A stretch of DNA of 64,000 bases, from NCBI GenBank assembly GCA_947495075.1, contig CANLXH010000001.1, positions 1,364,001 to 1,428,000 on the forward strand, written 5' to 3'. The DNA comes from an uncultured Croceitalea sp. Its GTDB lineage: Bacteria; Bacteroidota; Bacteroidia; Flavobacteriales; Flavobacteriaceae. Below are positions 53,063 to 62,589 of the stretch, in pieces. The position numbers were made by a program, and so were the translations under genes. The first letter of the stretch is position 1, and each line of letters starts with the position of its first letter. The notes under the pieces are model-generated. The model saw nothing but the letters and a program-made list of their open reading frames with translations. It made no database searches and was not told where the DNA came from.

Positions 53063-54838
53063 TTAATGCTCGACTGCATCTCCAGCTCCACTAGGAATTC
53101 TAATATTTTCTACTATTTCTTGTACCTCAGTAGGTGGCGGTGCCGTAAATCGAGAAATAACCATTGAGAAAACAAAATTTACTAGCATACCTACCGTTCC
53201 AAAACCTTCTGGAGAAATACCAAACCACCAGTCGTTAGCAGTACTCGTTTCTGGATTGCCAATCCAACCTAATTTAAAGCGAGCAATATAATAACTTGTT
53301 ATTGCTAGACCAGCTATCATACCTGTAATTGCCCCTTCCCTATTCATGCGCTTACTAAAAATACCCATAACAATGGCTGGGAAGAAAGACGATGCTGCCA
53401 AACCAAAAGCCAAGGCAACTACAGAGGCTACAAAACCAGGTGGATTGATACCAAAATAACCAGCAACTACAACAGCAAATAATGAAGATACTCTAGCAAT
53501 CAGTAATTCTTTTTTATCAGAAATATTGGGAGCAAATTGCTTTTTAATCAAGTCATGTGAAATGGATGTTGAAATTACCAACAACAAGCCTGCTGCGGTA
53601 GATAAAGCAGCTGCCAATCCTCCTGCTGCAACCAAAGCAATAATCCAATTGGGTAGTCCAGCAATTTCTGGATTGGCTAATACGGTAATATCTCGGTCTA
53701 CATACAATTCGTTCCGCGTTGCGCTTGAATTTAAAATTAAGCGTTGCCCAACTGTTCCCCTAGCTTCAGAAAACATAGGCTTTTTACCTTCAATCGCTGA
53801 GCCAGGTAGGTATTGAATTTTACCATCCTCATTTTTATCGGTCCAAGCAATTAGTCCTGTATCTTCCCATTTAGTAAACCAATCAGGGATTTCAGTATAT
53901 GGCTTGTCTTGAACTGTTTCCATTAAATTGGTTCTTGCGAAAACTGCAATAGCAGGAGCAGTAGTATATAAAATGGCAATAAACAATAAAGCATAACCTG
54001 CAGATTTACGAGCATCTTTTACTTTAGGTACCGTGAAAAACCGAATAATAACATGTGGTAGACCCGCTGTACCCAACATTAAAGCTGCTGTAATAAAAAA
54101 GATATCCGTAGTAGACTTCGTGCCATCAGTATAAGCGGAAAAACCAAGGTCGGTCATTAAACCGTCTAGCTTATCCAAAAGATATACGCCATCTGTCCCT
54201 GAAGAACCCATCCCCAATTGTGGAACTGGGTTGCCAGTTGCCATTATGGATATAAAAATAGCAGGTACCATAAAAGCAAATATCAATACACAGTATTGTG
54301 CTACTTGGGTATACGTGATACCCTTCATTCCACCTAAAAAAGCATAGAATATGACTACGGCCATACCAATATAAACTCCAGTATTCACCTCAACATCCAA
54401 AAACCTCGAAAAAACCACCCCTACACCACGCATCTGTCCAGCCACATAAGTAAAGGAAACAAAAAGCGCAGCGATAACCGCAACAGTTCGAGCTACATTG
54501 GAATAATAGCGGTCGCCAATAAAATCTGGGACGGTAAACTTTCCAAACTTTCGTAAATAAGGAGCTAATAGCAAAGCCAGTAAAACATAGCCTCCTGTCC
54601 AACCCATAAGATACACGGACCCATCATAACCTGAAAAAGCGATAATCCCAGCCATGCCTAAAAAAGATGCTGCGGACATCCAGTCTGCTGCAGTCGCCAA
54701 TCCGTTTGCCAAAGGAGACACTCCACCGCCTGCTACATAAAACTCTTTGGTAGAGCCAGCTCTAGACCAAATAGCAATACCTATATACAGTGCAAAGGTG
54801 ATTCCTACAATGATGAATGTCCAAGTCTGAATGCTCAT
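53063..54838 (-). CDS. Sodium:solute symporter (acetate/ActP type)
   Basis: Transporter of 591 residues with about thirteen membrane segments. It opens with AGGGVSPLANGLATAADWMSA, the family's second helix, and carries AALSTAAGLLLVISTSISHD near 400, a sodium-site helix. A loop insertion (about 300-355) is unusual in ActP of E. coli but common in Bacteroidota members that pair with a DUF4212 subunit. It probably takes up acetate or another short carboxylate. It lies three bases behind DUF4212 and 48 bases before acs. Confidence 0.9.
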   Translation of the reverse strand: MSIQTWTFIIVGITFALYIGIAIWSRAGSTKEFYVAGGGVSPLANGLATAADWMSAASFLGMAGIIAFSGYDGSVYLMGWTGGYVLLALLLAPYLRKFGKFTVPDFIGDRYYSNVARTVAVIAALFVSFTYVAGQMRGVGVVFSRFLDVEVNTGVYIGMAVVIFYAFLGGMKGITYTQVAQYCVLIFAFMVPAIFISIMATGNPVPQLGMGSSGTDGVYLLDKLDGLMTDLGFSAYTDGTKSTTDIFFITAALMLGTAGLPHVIIRFFTVPKVKDARKSAGYALLFIAILYTTAPAIAVFARTNLMETVQDKPYTEIPDWFTKWEDTGLIAWTDKNEDGKIQYLPGSAIEGKKPMFSEARGTVGQRLILNSSATRNELYVDRDITVLANPEIAGLPNWIIALVAAGGLAAALSTAAGLLLVISTSISHDLIKKQFAPNISDKKELLIARVSSLFAVVVAGYFGINPPGFVASVVALAFGLAASSFFPAIVMGIFSKRMNREGAITGMIAGLAITSYYIARFKLGWIGNPETSTANDWWFGISPEGFGTVGMLVNFVFSMVISRFTAPPPTEVQEIVENIRIPSGAGDAVEH

Positions 54839-54841
54839 AGC

Positions 54842-55096
54842 CTATTCGTTTACACCATATTTTTTGTCCAACTTGTTCATCAACTTCACATATACAAATA
54901 TGAGTACAACAAAAACATATATGGAACCTTGTTGTGCAAACCAAAAACCAAGTTTAAATCCACCCAAACGAATTGTATTTAGTTCATCTATTAATAAAAT
55001 TCCAAATCCGTAGGAAACGATAAACCATATTAAAAGAAGAATAGCAAGATATTTTAGATTCTCTTGCCAGTATTTTTTACGTTGGGAAGCGTTCAT
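54842..55096 (-). CDS. DUF4212 small subunit of the sodium:solute symporter
   Basis: Protein of 84 residues with two membrane segments and the family sequence KKYWQENLKYLAILLLIWF and GFWFAQQGSIYVFVVLIF (parts given). It accompanies sodium:solute symporters of the acetate type as a partner of unknown exact function. First gene of the transport-acs module. Confidence 0.93.
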   Translation of the reverse strand: MNASQRKKYWQENLKYLAILLLIWFIVSYGFGILLIDELNTIRLGGFKLGFWFAQQGSIYVFVVLIFVYVKLMNKLDKKYGVNE

Positions 55097-55275
55097 TTTA
55101 GTTGGTTGTTTGGTTCTAAAGCATTAATTCGAGTATTTTTATTCTTGAACTTCAGTGAAAGATAGAAAATTGTATTTAGAATTTGTTGCTTATAGAATTT
55201 ACTTGTTCTCGATACATCTGCCTATGGCAGCCACTCGAACTGACATAATTCTATATATGTTTAAGTAAGGTGATA

Positions 55276-56232
55276 CTAAGAAATAGTATTTAGGTAATTA
55301 GAAATATTCTGTCCTATGCGCTCTTGAATATTAGAGACATCAGCTTTAACAAAGGCTTCTCCCATGATGCTTTCATACAATTCGATGTAACGTTCTGAGA
55401 CCGAATTAATATATTCATCATTCATTTCAGGTACCGTCTGCCCTTCCAAACCTTGAAAATCGTTAGAAATTAACCATTGACGTACAAATTCTTTAGAAAG
55501 TTGTTTTTGCGCTTCCCCTTTAGCTTGGCGTTCTTCATAACCATCAGTATAAAAGTATCTAGAAGAATCAGGTGTATGAATTTCATCAATTAAAACAATC
55601 TCTCCATCTTTTGTCTTTCCAAATTCGTATTTGGTATCTACCAATATTAAACCCCTTTTTGCTGCTAGTTCTGTACCTCTTTGAAACAAAGCATGGGTAT
55701 ATTTTTCCAACACTTCATAATCTTTCTTAGAAACAATTCCCTTTTTAAGAATATCAGCTTTAGAAATATCTTCGTCGTGATCTCCTTTTTCTGCTTTTGT
55801 AGCTGGTGTAATAATTGGCGTTGAGAATTTATCATTCTCTTTCATACCCTCTGGCATAGCTTCTCCACAAAGTATTCTCTTCCCAAGTTTATATTCTCTA
55901 GCCGCATGACCAGACATATACCCACGAATAACCATTTCTATCTTAAACGGTTCACAAGCTTTACCAACTGCAACATTTGCATCTGGCGTGGTTAGTAACC
56001 AATTAGGAACTATATCCTCCGTAGCTTGCATCATTTTAGTGGCAATCTGATTTAAAATTTGTCCTTTATACGGTATTCCTTTTGGCATCACAACATCAAA
56101 AGCTGAAAGACGGTCTGTGGCAACCATGACCAAAATATCATTCTCTAAGGTATATACCTCTCTTACTTTTCCTTTGTATACAGCTTTTTGACCTGCAAAA
56201 TGGAAGTTAGTATCCATTATGGTATTTGACAT
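55276..56232 (-). CDS. purC: SAICAR synthase
   Basis: Enzyme of 318 residues of purine synthesis that joins aspartate to CAIR. Family segments are [33 protein letters not shown] (two parts), [16 protein letters not shown]-like [24 protein letters not shown] and [12 protein letters not shown]. It belongs to the longer type of the enzyme. The ATG at 56232 is chosen, seven bases behind the phoH stop; a TTG start at 56238 is also possible. It is cotranscribed with phoH. Confidence 0.96.
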   Translation of the reverse strand: MSNTIMDTNFHFAGQKAVYKGKVREVYTLENDILVMVATDRLSAFDVVMPKGIPYKGQILNQIATKMMQATEDIVPNWLLTTPDANVAVGKACEPFKIEMVIRGYMSGHAAREYKLGKRILCGEAMPEGMKENDKFSTPIITPATKAEKGDHDEDISKADILKKGIVSKKDYEVLEKYTHALFQRGTELAAKRGLILVDTKYEFGKTKDGEIVLIDEIHTPDSSRYFYTDGYEERQAKGEAQKQLSKEFVRQWLISNDFQGLEGQTVPEMNDEYINSVSERYIELYESIMGEAFVKADVSNIQERIGQNISNYLNTIS

Positions 56233-56238
56233 GCTCAA

Positions 56239-57189
56239 TTAGTTTTGGTGCTCTATATTCTTGTAAGCGTCAATCACTTTTTTAACCAACTTGTGACGAA
56301 TAACATCTTTATCATCTAAATAAATAATACTAATACCATCAGTATTCTTTAGAATTAAAAGTGCTTCTTTTAGCCCAGATATAACACGCCTAGGCAAATC
56401 TATCTGCCCAGGGTCTCCCGTTAGTAAAAACTTGGCATTCTTTCCCATACGAGTTAAGAACATCTTCATTTGGGCATGGGTTGTATTCTGTGCCTCATCT
56501 AATATCACAAAGGCATTATCTAAAGTACGTCCCCTCATAAAAGCCATAGGTGCAATTTGAATAGTACCATCCTCGATATATTTTTCGAGCTTTTCTGGTG
56601 CTATCATATCTCGCAAAGCATCATACAAAGGTTGCATGTAAGGGTCTAATTTCTCTTTTAAATCTCCAGGTAAAAATCCTAAATTTTCTCCCGCTTCAAC
56701 TGCAGGGCGAGTTAGAATTATTCGTCTTACCTGTTTTTCTTTTAGAGCCTTAACCGCTAGTGCAACACCGGTATAAGTTTTACCTGTACCCGCTGGCCCA
56801 ATAGCAAAAACCATATCGTCCTTTTTACTAGCATCAACTAATCTTCGTTGGTTGGCCGTTTGTGCTTTAATTAATCTACCACTTACACCGTGGACCAATA
56901 CCTCCCCACTCGACTTTGAAGAATTTTCTTGTTCGCCATTGCTAGTTAAAACACGTTCTATGGCATTTTCATCCAGTTTATTGTATTTAGCAAAATGAGC
57001 TGTAAGCATATCAAAACGCTTATCAAATTCTTCTAAAAGCTCTTCATCCCCATAAACTTTAATCTTGCTGCCACGCGCAACAATTTTAAGTTTAGGAAAA
57101 TATTTTTTTAATAATTGAATGTTTTCATTCTGCTGTCCAAAAAATTCTCTTGGGCTAATTTCGGTGAGTTCTATTACAAGTTCGTTCAA
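56239..57189 (-). CDS. phoH: PhoH-family ATPase
   Basis: Protein of 316 residues with an N-terminal KH-like region (residues 20-80) and a P-loop ATPase (about 115-310): Walker A GPAGTGKTYTG, Walker B FVILDEAQN and LTGDPGQID. PhoH-like proteins bind RNA and act in RNA processing or phosphate-related stress; here the name rests on sequence only. It is first in the operon with purC. Confidence 0.9.
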   Translation of the reverse strand: MNELVIELTEISPREFFGQQNENIQLLKKYFPKLKIVARGSKIKVYGDEELLEEFDKRFDMLTAHFAKYNKLDENAIERVLTSNGEQENSSKSSGEVLVHGVSGRLIKAQTANQRRLVDASKKDDMVFAIGPAGTGKTYTGVALAVKALKEKQVRRIILTRPAVEAGENLGFLPGDLKEKLDPYMQPLYDALRDMIAPEKLEKYIEDGTIQIAPMAFMRGRTLDNAFVILDEAQNTTHAQMKMFLTRMGKNAKFLLTGDPGQIDLPRRVISGLKEALLILKNTDGISIIYLDDKDVIRHKLVKKVIDAYKNIEHQN

Positions 57190-57326
57190 AGAAATTTTAT
57201 GATTTAAAGGTTTGTGGAATTAAGAAAAATTTGCGCAATGTTTTTGTTTAATTTTACAACTTTAATCTGTTCACAAACTTAATTAAAAAAGGCTTTTCAA
57301 GGTCAAAAACATATTAACAAGACTAC

Positions 57327-58157
57327 ATGGCAATTATTACCCTAACAACAGATTTTGGACATAAAGACCATTTTGTTGCTGCCATTAAAGGAAGTATTCT
57401 AAAAGAAGTTCCAGATGTAAGCATTGTTGATATTTCTCATGAAATTTCTCCTCTAGATACTAAAGAGTGCGCATATATTCTAAAAAACGCCTATACACAT
57501 TTCCCAAAAGGAAGTATACATATTATTGGGATGGATTCTGAAGCGTCTGTTGAAAACGAACATATTGCAGTCCTAGTAGATGGTCATTATTTTATTGGAG
57601 CTAATAATGGTGTTATCTCCCTTATAACAAAAGAACTACAGCCAGAGCATATAGCTCAAATAAATATCCCAAATGTAGAAATTACTTCTTTTCCAGTATT
57701 AGAAGTTTTTGTAAAAGCTGCTTGTCACCTCGCACGTGGAGGAAAACTAGGCGTTGTAAGTACTCCTTTCAATGGTTTAAAAGATGCTAAAGAGTTAGAA
57801 CCTAGAATAACAAACGAGGGTAAAACCATAATTGGAAATGTAATTTATATTGATAACTATGGTAATGCAGTGACTAATATATCCAAAGCCTTGTTTGAAG
57901 CATACCGAAATGGAAGAGCTTTTGAAATCATAGCTAGAAGACAAAAAATAAAATCTATTTACAAAAGCTACAATGGTATTATAAACTATGACTTACCAGA
58001 AATGCAACGCAAAGGACCTAGCGATGCACTGGCAATTTTTAATTCTTCAGGATATATTGAAATTGCAATTTATAGAAGTGATTTAAACTCTGTAGGTGGT
58101 GCATCTACGCTATTAGGTCTAACAAACGAAGCTATGATAACCATAAACTTTTTATAA
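57327..58157 (+). CDS. SAM hydroxide adenosyltransferase (DUF62)
   Basis: Protein of 276 residues of the fluorinase/DUF62 superfamily: TLTTDFGHKDHFVAAIKGS (opening), VDISHEISPLD, HIIGMDSEASVENEHIAV with Asp and Glu at active-site positions, and FIGANNGVISL. Non-halogenating members hydrolyse SAM to adenosine and methionine. Nothing here points to fluorination or chlorination (the fluorinase loop is absent). The next gene starts directly after its stop. Confidence 0.88.
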   Translation: MAIITLTTDFGHKDHFVAAIKGSILKEVPDVSIVDISHEISPLDTKECAYILKNAYTHFPKGSIHIIGMDSEASVENEHIAVLVDGHYFIGANNGVISLITKELQPEHIAQINIPNVEITSFPVLEVFVKAACHLARGGKLGVVSTPFNGLKDAKELEPRITNEGKTIIGNVIYIDNYGNAVTNISKALFEAYRNGRAFEIIARRQKIKSIYKSYNGIINYDLPEMQRKGPSDALAIFNSSGYIEIAIYRSDLNSVGGASTLLGLTNEAMITINFL

Positions 58158-58454
58158 ATGTTGGTCAGAATTGTAAAATTGACTTTTAAAACAGAAAATA
58201 TTTCTAGTTTTGAACAAATATTTGAAGAAACCAAAAAACATATACGAAGTTTTGAAGGATGCAATTTTTTAGAGCTTTATCAAGAAAATGATAATCCAAA
58301 AGTGTTTTTCACTTATAGCTATTGGGAAAACACTGAAGCCCTAGAGAAGTACAGAAATTCTGATTTTTTTAAATCTGTTTGGTCAAAAACAAAAATCTTA
58401 TTCGATGCTAAACCAGAAGCATGGAGTGTAATTAAAAAAGCTACTTTGAGTTAA
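58158..58454 (+). CDS. Antibiotic biosynthesis monooxygenase-like protein
   Basis: Protein of 98 residues with the ABM dimeric alpha/beta-barrel fold: VRIVKLTFKTENISSFEQIF, then GCNFLELYQENDNPKVFFTYS in part and WENTEALEKYRNSDFF. It is quinol-monooxygenase-like or heme-degrading by fold; the function is unknown. It begins immediately after the DUF62 stop, so the two genes are coupled, and ends four bases before gldF. Confidence 0.85.
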   Translation: MLVRIVKLTFKTENISSFEQIFEETKKHIRSFEGCNFLELYQENDNPKVFFTYSYWENTEALEKYRNSDFFKSVWSKTKILFDAKPEAWSVIKKATLS

Positions 58455-58458
58455 AACT

Positions 58459-59190
58459 ATGCTAGCAATTTTTAAGAAAGAAATTCAATCTTTTTTCACC
58501 TCACCAATTGGATACCTAATAATAGGTCTGTTTTTATTATTAAATGGTTTGTTCCTTTGGGTCTTTAAAGGAGAGTTTAATATTTTAGATTATGGCTTTG
58601 CTGATTTGAGTAATTTTTTTTTACTAGTACCTTGGGTATTTCTGTTTCTTATACCTGCAATAGCTATGAAAAGCTTTTCTGAAGAGCAAAAGCTTGGAAC
58701 GCTTGAGTTATTATTAATTAAACCTATTACTACTGGTAAGGTTGTATTAGGAAAGTTCTGGGGTGTTTCTGCTCTATGTATTATTGCTGTTTTTCCCACT
58801 ATAATCTATGTCTTTGCAATATCAGATTTAGGATTAGTAAATGGAAATTATGATGTAGGCATAATTCTAGGGTCTTATTTTGGGTTACTTTTCCTAATAG
58901 CTACGTACGCAAGTATTGGGATTTTTGCTTCTTCGCTTTCTGACAATCAAATTCTTTCATTTATTCTGGCAATCGTAATTTCTTTTGCCATTTTCTATGG
59001 CTTTGAAGCTTTAGCCTCCGTATTTTCAAATGGAAATACACAAGAACTTATAAAAACTCTTGGAGCTAAAAGTCATTTCGAAAGTATTGCTAGAGGCATT
59101 ATTGATACTCGTGATATTGTTTACTTTTTAGCTCTCACAATCTTCTTTTTATACTTAACCAACATACGTCTAAAAAATTTGTCTAAATGA
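58459..59190 (+). CDS. gldF: Gliding motility ABC transporter permease GldF
   Basis: Membrane protein of 243 residues with six segments, opening with FKKEIQSFFTSPIGYLIIGL in part and carrying the ABC-2 permease region FSEEQKLGTLELLLIKPITT. GldF and GldG with the ATPase GldA (not in this window) form an ABC transporter needed for flavobacterial gliding in the best-studied species. Its stop overlaps the start of gldG (ATGA). Confidence 0.95.
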   Translation: MLAIFKKEIQSFFTSPIGYLIIGLFLLLNGLFLWVFKGEFNILDYGFADLSNFFLLVPWVFLFLIPAIAMKSFSEEQKLGTLELLLIKPITTGKVVLGKFWGVSALCIIAVFPTIIYVFAISDLGLVNGNYDVGIILGSYFGLLFLIATYASIGIFASSLSDNQILSFILAIVISFAIFYGFEALASVFSNGNTQELIKTLGAKSHFESIARGIIDTRDIVYFLALTIFFLYLTNIRLKNLSK

Positions 59191-60857
59191 AGAAAAAAAT
59201 CATTTTAGCTTTGGTTAAAGGCGTTTTGGTACTATTGATTATAAATCTAGTTTCTAGTTATTTTTATAAACGTTTTGATTTAACTGAAGATAAACGCTAT
59301 ACTATTTCAAAAGAAGCTATTTCATTAGTATCAAAATTTGATTCTCCAGTAATTATTGATGTACTTTTAGAGGAGAATTTACCTGCAGAATTTTCTAAAC
59401 TTCAAACCGAAACTGTGTTATTATTAGAGCAATTTGCTTCAAAAAATAAAAACATAAAATTTGATTTAGTAGATCCTTTAGAAAGCAATGCCTCGAGAGA
59501 GGAAACACTAGCAGAATTACAACAAATAGGATTGACTCCCGCAAATGTAACTATTGAGGAAGAAGGCAAGATTTCACAAGAATTAGTTTTCCCATGGGCC
59601 ATGGTAAATCATAACAACAAAACTGTACGTGTGCCCTTGCTTAAAAATAAATTAGGCGCATCTTCTGAGGACCGCATAAATAACTCTGTACAGCAATTAG
59701 AATATGCATTTGCAGATGCCTTCACCAAGCTAGCAACAAAACAAAAAAAACGTGTAGCTGTACTTAAGGGTAATGGAGAGTTAAATGACATTTATTTAAC
59801 AGATTATTTAAGTAGCATTCGAGAATATTACAATATCGGTGCTATTACCTTAGATTCTGTTTCTAATAATCCACAAAAAGTATTAGAGCAACTTAAAAGT
59901 TTTGATTTGGCACTTATTGCGAAACCAACAGAACCATTCACCGAAGAAGAAAAATATATAATTGACCAATACATAGTTAATGGGGGGAAATCTATGTGGT
60001 TATTAGACCCTGTAATCATGGAAATGGATAGTTTGTTTAATGAGAATGGTAGTGCTCTAGCATTACGCAGAGAATTAAATTTAGATGACTTTTTCTTTAA
60101 GTACGGTGTTCGTTTAAATCCTGTGTTGGTAAATGATTTATATAATACTCCTATAGTATTGGCTAGTGGTGAAGCTAACGAATCTCAATACAATCCATTA
60201 CCGTGGATATATCATCCTATGGTGTTTTCTAAAAATGACCACCCTATCAATACTAATATCGAAGCATCTAGGTTTCAATTTACCAGCATCATAGATACGC
60301 TATCTAATCCTAGTAAAAAGACAGTTTTATTGCAGTCGTCATCTTTATCAAAACCAGAAGGAACTCCTAAACCTATTAGTTTAAATATTTTAAGCAAAAA
60401 ACCCAATAAGGAGCAGTATCTTGGAAAGGGAAACCTTCCGTTAGCCGTTTTGGTCGAAGGAGATTTTAATTCGGTATATACAAATAGAATTAAACCTTTA
60501 AAATTAAAAGGAAGCATAGAAAAAGGTGTAAACAACAAGCTTTTAGTAGTAGCTGATGGAGATATTATAAAAAATCAATTACGTAATGGAAATCCATTAC
60601 CGCTAGGTTATGATAAGTGGACAAATAATACCTATGGCAATAAGGAGTTTTTAATCAATAGCATCAATTACTTACTTGATGATACAGGACTTATAAACAT
60701 TCGTAATAAGAAAGTTTCCATTCCTTTGTTGGACGTTCAAAAAATTTCTGACTATAAGTTTAAGTGGCAGCTTATAAACATTGGTCTTCCCATAGTTTTA
60801 GTTCTACTTTTTGGGATGGGTTTTAGCTATTATCGTAAGATCAGTTATGCCGCTTAA
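59187..60857 (+). CDS. gldG: Gliding motility substrate-binding protein GldG
   Basis: Protein of 556 residues with membrane segments at both ends (about 7-25 and 528-547) and a large periplasmic part of the ABC-type uncharacterised transport family: YFYKRFDLTEDKRYTISKE in part, VDPLESNAS, AVLKGNGELNDIYL and LLVVADGDIIKNQL. It partners GldF in the gliding ABC transporter. It is the last gene of the DUF62-ABM-gldF-gldG run. Confidence 0.94.
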   Translation: MKKKIILALVKGVLVLLIINLVSSYFYKRFDLTEDKRYTISKEAISLVSKFDSPVIIDVLLEENLPAEFSKLQTETVLLLEQFASKNKNIKFDLVDPLESNASREETLAELQQIGLTPANVTIEEEGKISQELVFPWAMVNHNNKTVRVPLLKNKLGASSEDRINNSVQQLEYAFADAFTKLATKQKKRVAVLKGNGELNDIYLTDYLSSIREYYNIGAITLDSVSNNPQKVLEQLKSFDLALIAKPTEPFTEEEKYIIDQYIVNGGKSMWLLDPVIMEMDSLFNENGSALALRRELNLDDFFFKYGVRLNPVLVNDLYNTPIVLASGEANESQYNPLPWIYHPMVFSKNDHPINTNIEASRFQFTSIIDTLSNPSKKTVLLQSSSLSKPEGTPKPISLNILSKKPNKEQYLGKGNLPLAVLVEGDFNSVYTNRIKPLKLKGSIEKGVNNKLLVVADGDIIKNQLRNGNPLPLGYDKWTNNTYGNKEFLINSINYLLDDTGLINIRNKKVSIPLLDVQKISDYKFKWQLINIGLPIVLVLLFGMGFSYYRKISYAA

Positions 60858-60896
60858 GTGTTAATAAAATAGTTTTTTAAGCAAGTACTTTTAAAA

Positions 60897-60904
60897 TATC
60901 TTTG
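60897..60904 (+). promoter_or_regulatory. -7 element before dnaN
   Basis: TATCTTTG fits the Bacteroidota -7 form and lies 66 bases before the dnaN start. No clear TTG lies at the expected -33 distance, so the promoter call is moderate. Confidence 0.5.
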
Positions 60905-60969
60905 TTTGTATTCGTTTTTACGATTTATAGAGAAACAAGGAGTTAAAAAAGACCACTAAAATATTTTTA

Positions 60970-62088
60970 ATGAAGTTTATCGTATCTAGCATCTATTTAT
61001 TAAAACAATTACAGGTTTTAGGAGGAGTTATCAATAGTAGTAACACACTTCCGATTTTAGATAATTTTCTATTCGATTTAAAACAAACAAAACTTACAGT
61101 GTCGGCTTCAGATTTAGAAACTACTATGAGTTCTGTTTTAAATGTTGATTCAGATGCTGAAGGTACTATTGCCGTTCCTGCAAGATTACTTTTAGATACT
61201 CTTAAAACATTTCCGGAACAACCGTTAACTTTTATAGTCGAGGACAATAATACTATTGAAATAAGCTCTAATCATGGTAAATACGCTTTGGCTTATGCAG
61301 ATGGAGCTGAATTTCCTAAAGCTGTTGAGCTCTCTAATCCAAGCTCTACTAACTTAATGGGGGATATACTGGCCACAGCAATCAATAAAACAATTTTTGC
61401 TGCTGGTAATGATGATTTAAGACCTGTGATGAGTGGGGTGTTTTTCCAGTTTTCCCCAGAGAATCTAACTTTTGTAGCTACTGATGCTCATAAACTGGTA
61501 AAATACCAGAGAGATGATGTTAAAGCTTCTGAAGTAGCAGAGTTTATCATGCCAAAAAAACCATTAAATCTATTAAAAGGTATTTTGGCAGGGTCTGAAT
61601 CTGAAGTAAATATTGAGTATAATGAAAGTAATGCCAAGTTTACTTTTGACGATACAGAATTAATTTGCCGATTAATCGATGGTAAATATCCAAATTATGA
61701 GGCTGTAATTCCAAAAGAGAATCCTAACGTCTTATCAATTTCTAGAAATCAGTTTTTGAGTTCAGTACGTAGAGTTTCTATATTTTCTAATAAGACGACA
61801 CATCAAATACGTTTAAAAGTTGCTGGAGCTGAATTAAATATCTCTGCAGAAGATGTTGATTACAGTAATAAAGCTGAAGAACGTTTATCTTGTGCTTATC
61901 AAGGAGATGATATGCAGATTGGATTTAATTCTCGTTTTTTGGTAGAAATGTTGAATAATTTGTCTTCAGATGAAGTTTCTTTAGAAATGAGTTTACCCAA
62001 CCGCGCTGGAATCTTAACCCCAGCAGATGGTTTGGATGAAGGGGAAAAGGTTACCATGCTAGTAATGCCAGTAATGCTAAACAGTTAA
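60970..62088 (+). CDS. dnaN: DNA polymerase III beta clamp
   Basis: Sliding clamp of 372 residues, normal length, with three repeated domains of about 120 residues. It has the family segments KFIVSSIYLLKQLQVLGGVI in part, the clamp-loop GKYALAYADGAEFPK, MPKKPLNLLKGIL and the C-terminal VMPVMLNS. It tethers DNA polymerase III. It is a single gene with its own promoter and terminator, not next to dnaA here, as in many Bacteroidota. Confidence 0.97.
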   Translation: MKFIVSSIYLLKQLQVLGGVINSSNTLPILDNFLFDLKQTKLTVSASDLETTMSSVLNVDSDAEGTIAVPARLLLDTLKTFPEQPLTFIVEDNNTIEISSNHGKYALAYADGAEFPKAVELSNPSSTNLMGDILATAINKTIFAAGNDDLRPVMSGVFFQFSPENLTFVATDAHKLVKYQRDDVKASEVAEFIMPKKPLNLLKGILAGSESEVNIEYNESNAKFTFDDTELICRLIDGKYPNYEAVIPKENPNVLSISRNQFLSSVRRVSIFSNKTTHQIRLKVAGAELNISAEDVDYSNKAEERLSCAYQGDDMQIGFNSRFLVEMLNNLSSDEVSLEMSLPNRAGILTPADGLDEGEKVTMLVMPVMLNS

Positions 62089-62109
62089 ACTAATCGACCT
62101 TTACATACC

Positions 62110-62141
62110 AAAAAAGGCTAGAAATATTGCTAGCCTTTTTT
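62110..62141. terminator. Bidirectional terminator
   Basis: The perfect 12-base arms AAAAAAGGCTAG (62110-62121) and CTAGCCTTTTTT (62130-62141) lie between the convergent ends of dnaN and the DUF4870 gene. Confidence 0.85.
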
Positions 62142-62142
62142 A

Positions 62143-62502
62143 TTAAATAAATTTTATTGTCAAAAAGTTTGATGGAGGTTCACCATTTGCAGCTTTTACA
62201 GCATTAACTATTGGCAGTACAAAACCTAATATACCAACTCCTATTAATCCTAATATACCTATGCCAAACAATAGTATCGCCGGGATACTAATGATGATAT
62301 ACAAAAGCATGCTTAATTGAAAATTAACGATAGAACGACCATGCTCATCCATTCCTTCCACATTATTCTTCGATGTCAACCAGATTATTAACGGAACTAT
62401 AAAACCCCCAAACCCGGTTACGTAATGTAATAATTGCGAAAGATGCGTAATTGCCAATAGGCTATTATCTTTTCTTAAAACTTGCTGATTAACTAATTCC
62501 AT
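62143..62502 (-). CDS. DUF4870 membrane protein
   Basis: Small membrane protein of 119 residues with three segments and the family pattern HLSQLLHYVTGFGGFIVPLI in part, then WLTSKNN, HGRSIVNFQLSMLLY and the ending FLTIKFI. The function is unknown (DUF4870/Tic20-like fold). It shares a short divergent interval with mnmE. Confidence 0.85.
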   Translation of the reverse strand: MELVNQQVLRKDNSLLAITHLSQLLHYVTGFGGFIVPLIIWLTSKNNVEGMDEHGRSIVNFQLSMLLYIIISIPAILLFGIGILGLIGVGILGFVLPIVNAVKAANGEPPSNFLTIKFI

Positions 62503-62577
62503 TTTTGATTGATTTTAATGATGATGTACTTATTTGTAGCAATTTTATTAAAAATGTTACAAACAAGGTCTTATTTG

Positions 62578-62585
62578 TATTTTTG
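62578..62585 (+). promoter_or_regulatory. -7 element of mnmE, nearly leaderless
   Basis: TATTTTTG ends five bases before the mnmE start codon at 62590, matching the -7 form. If it is used, the message has almost no leader and no ribosome site. A -33 element is not obvious. Confidence 0.5.
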
Positions 62586-62589
62586 CCCA

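Noticed and set aside
57327-58157. Fluorinase or chlorinase
   Set aside because: The protein belongs to the superfamily but lacks the extra loop seen in halogenating members and sits with housekeeping genes; SAM hydrolysis is the expected reaction.
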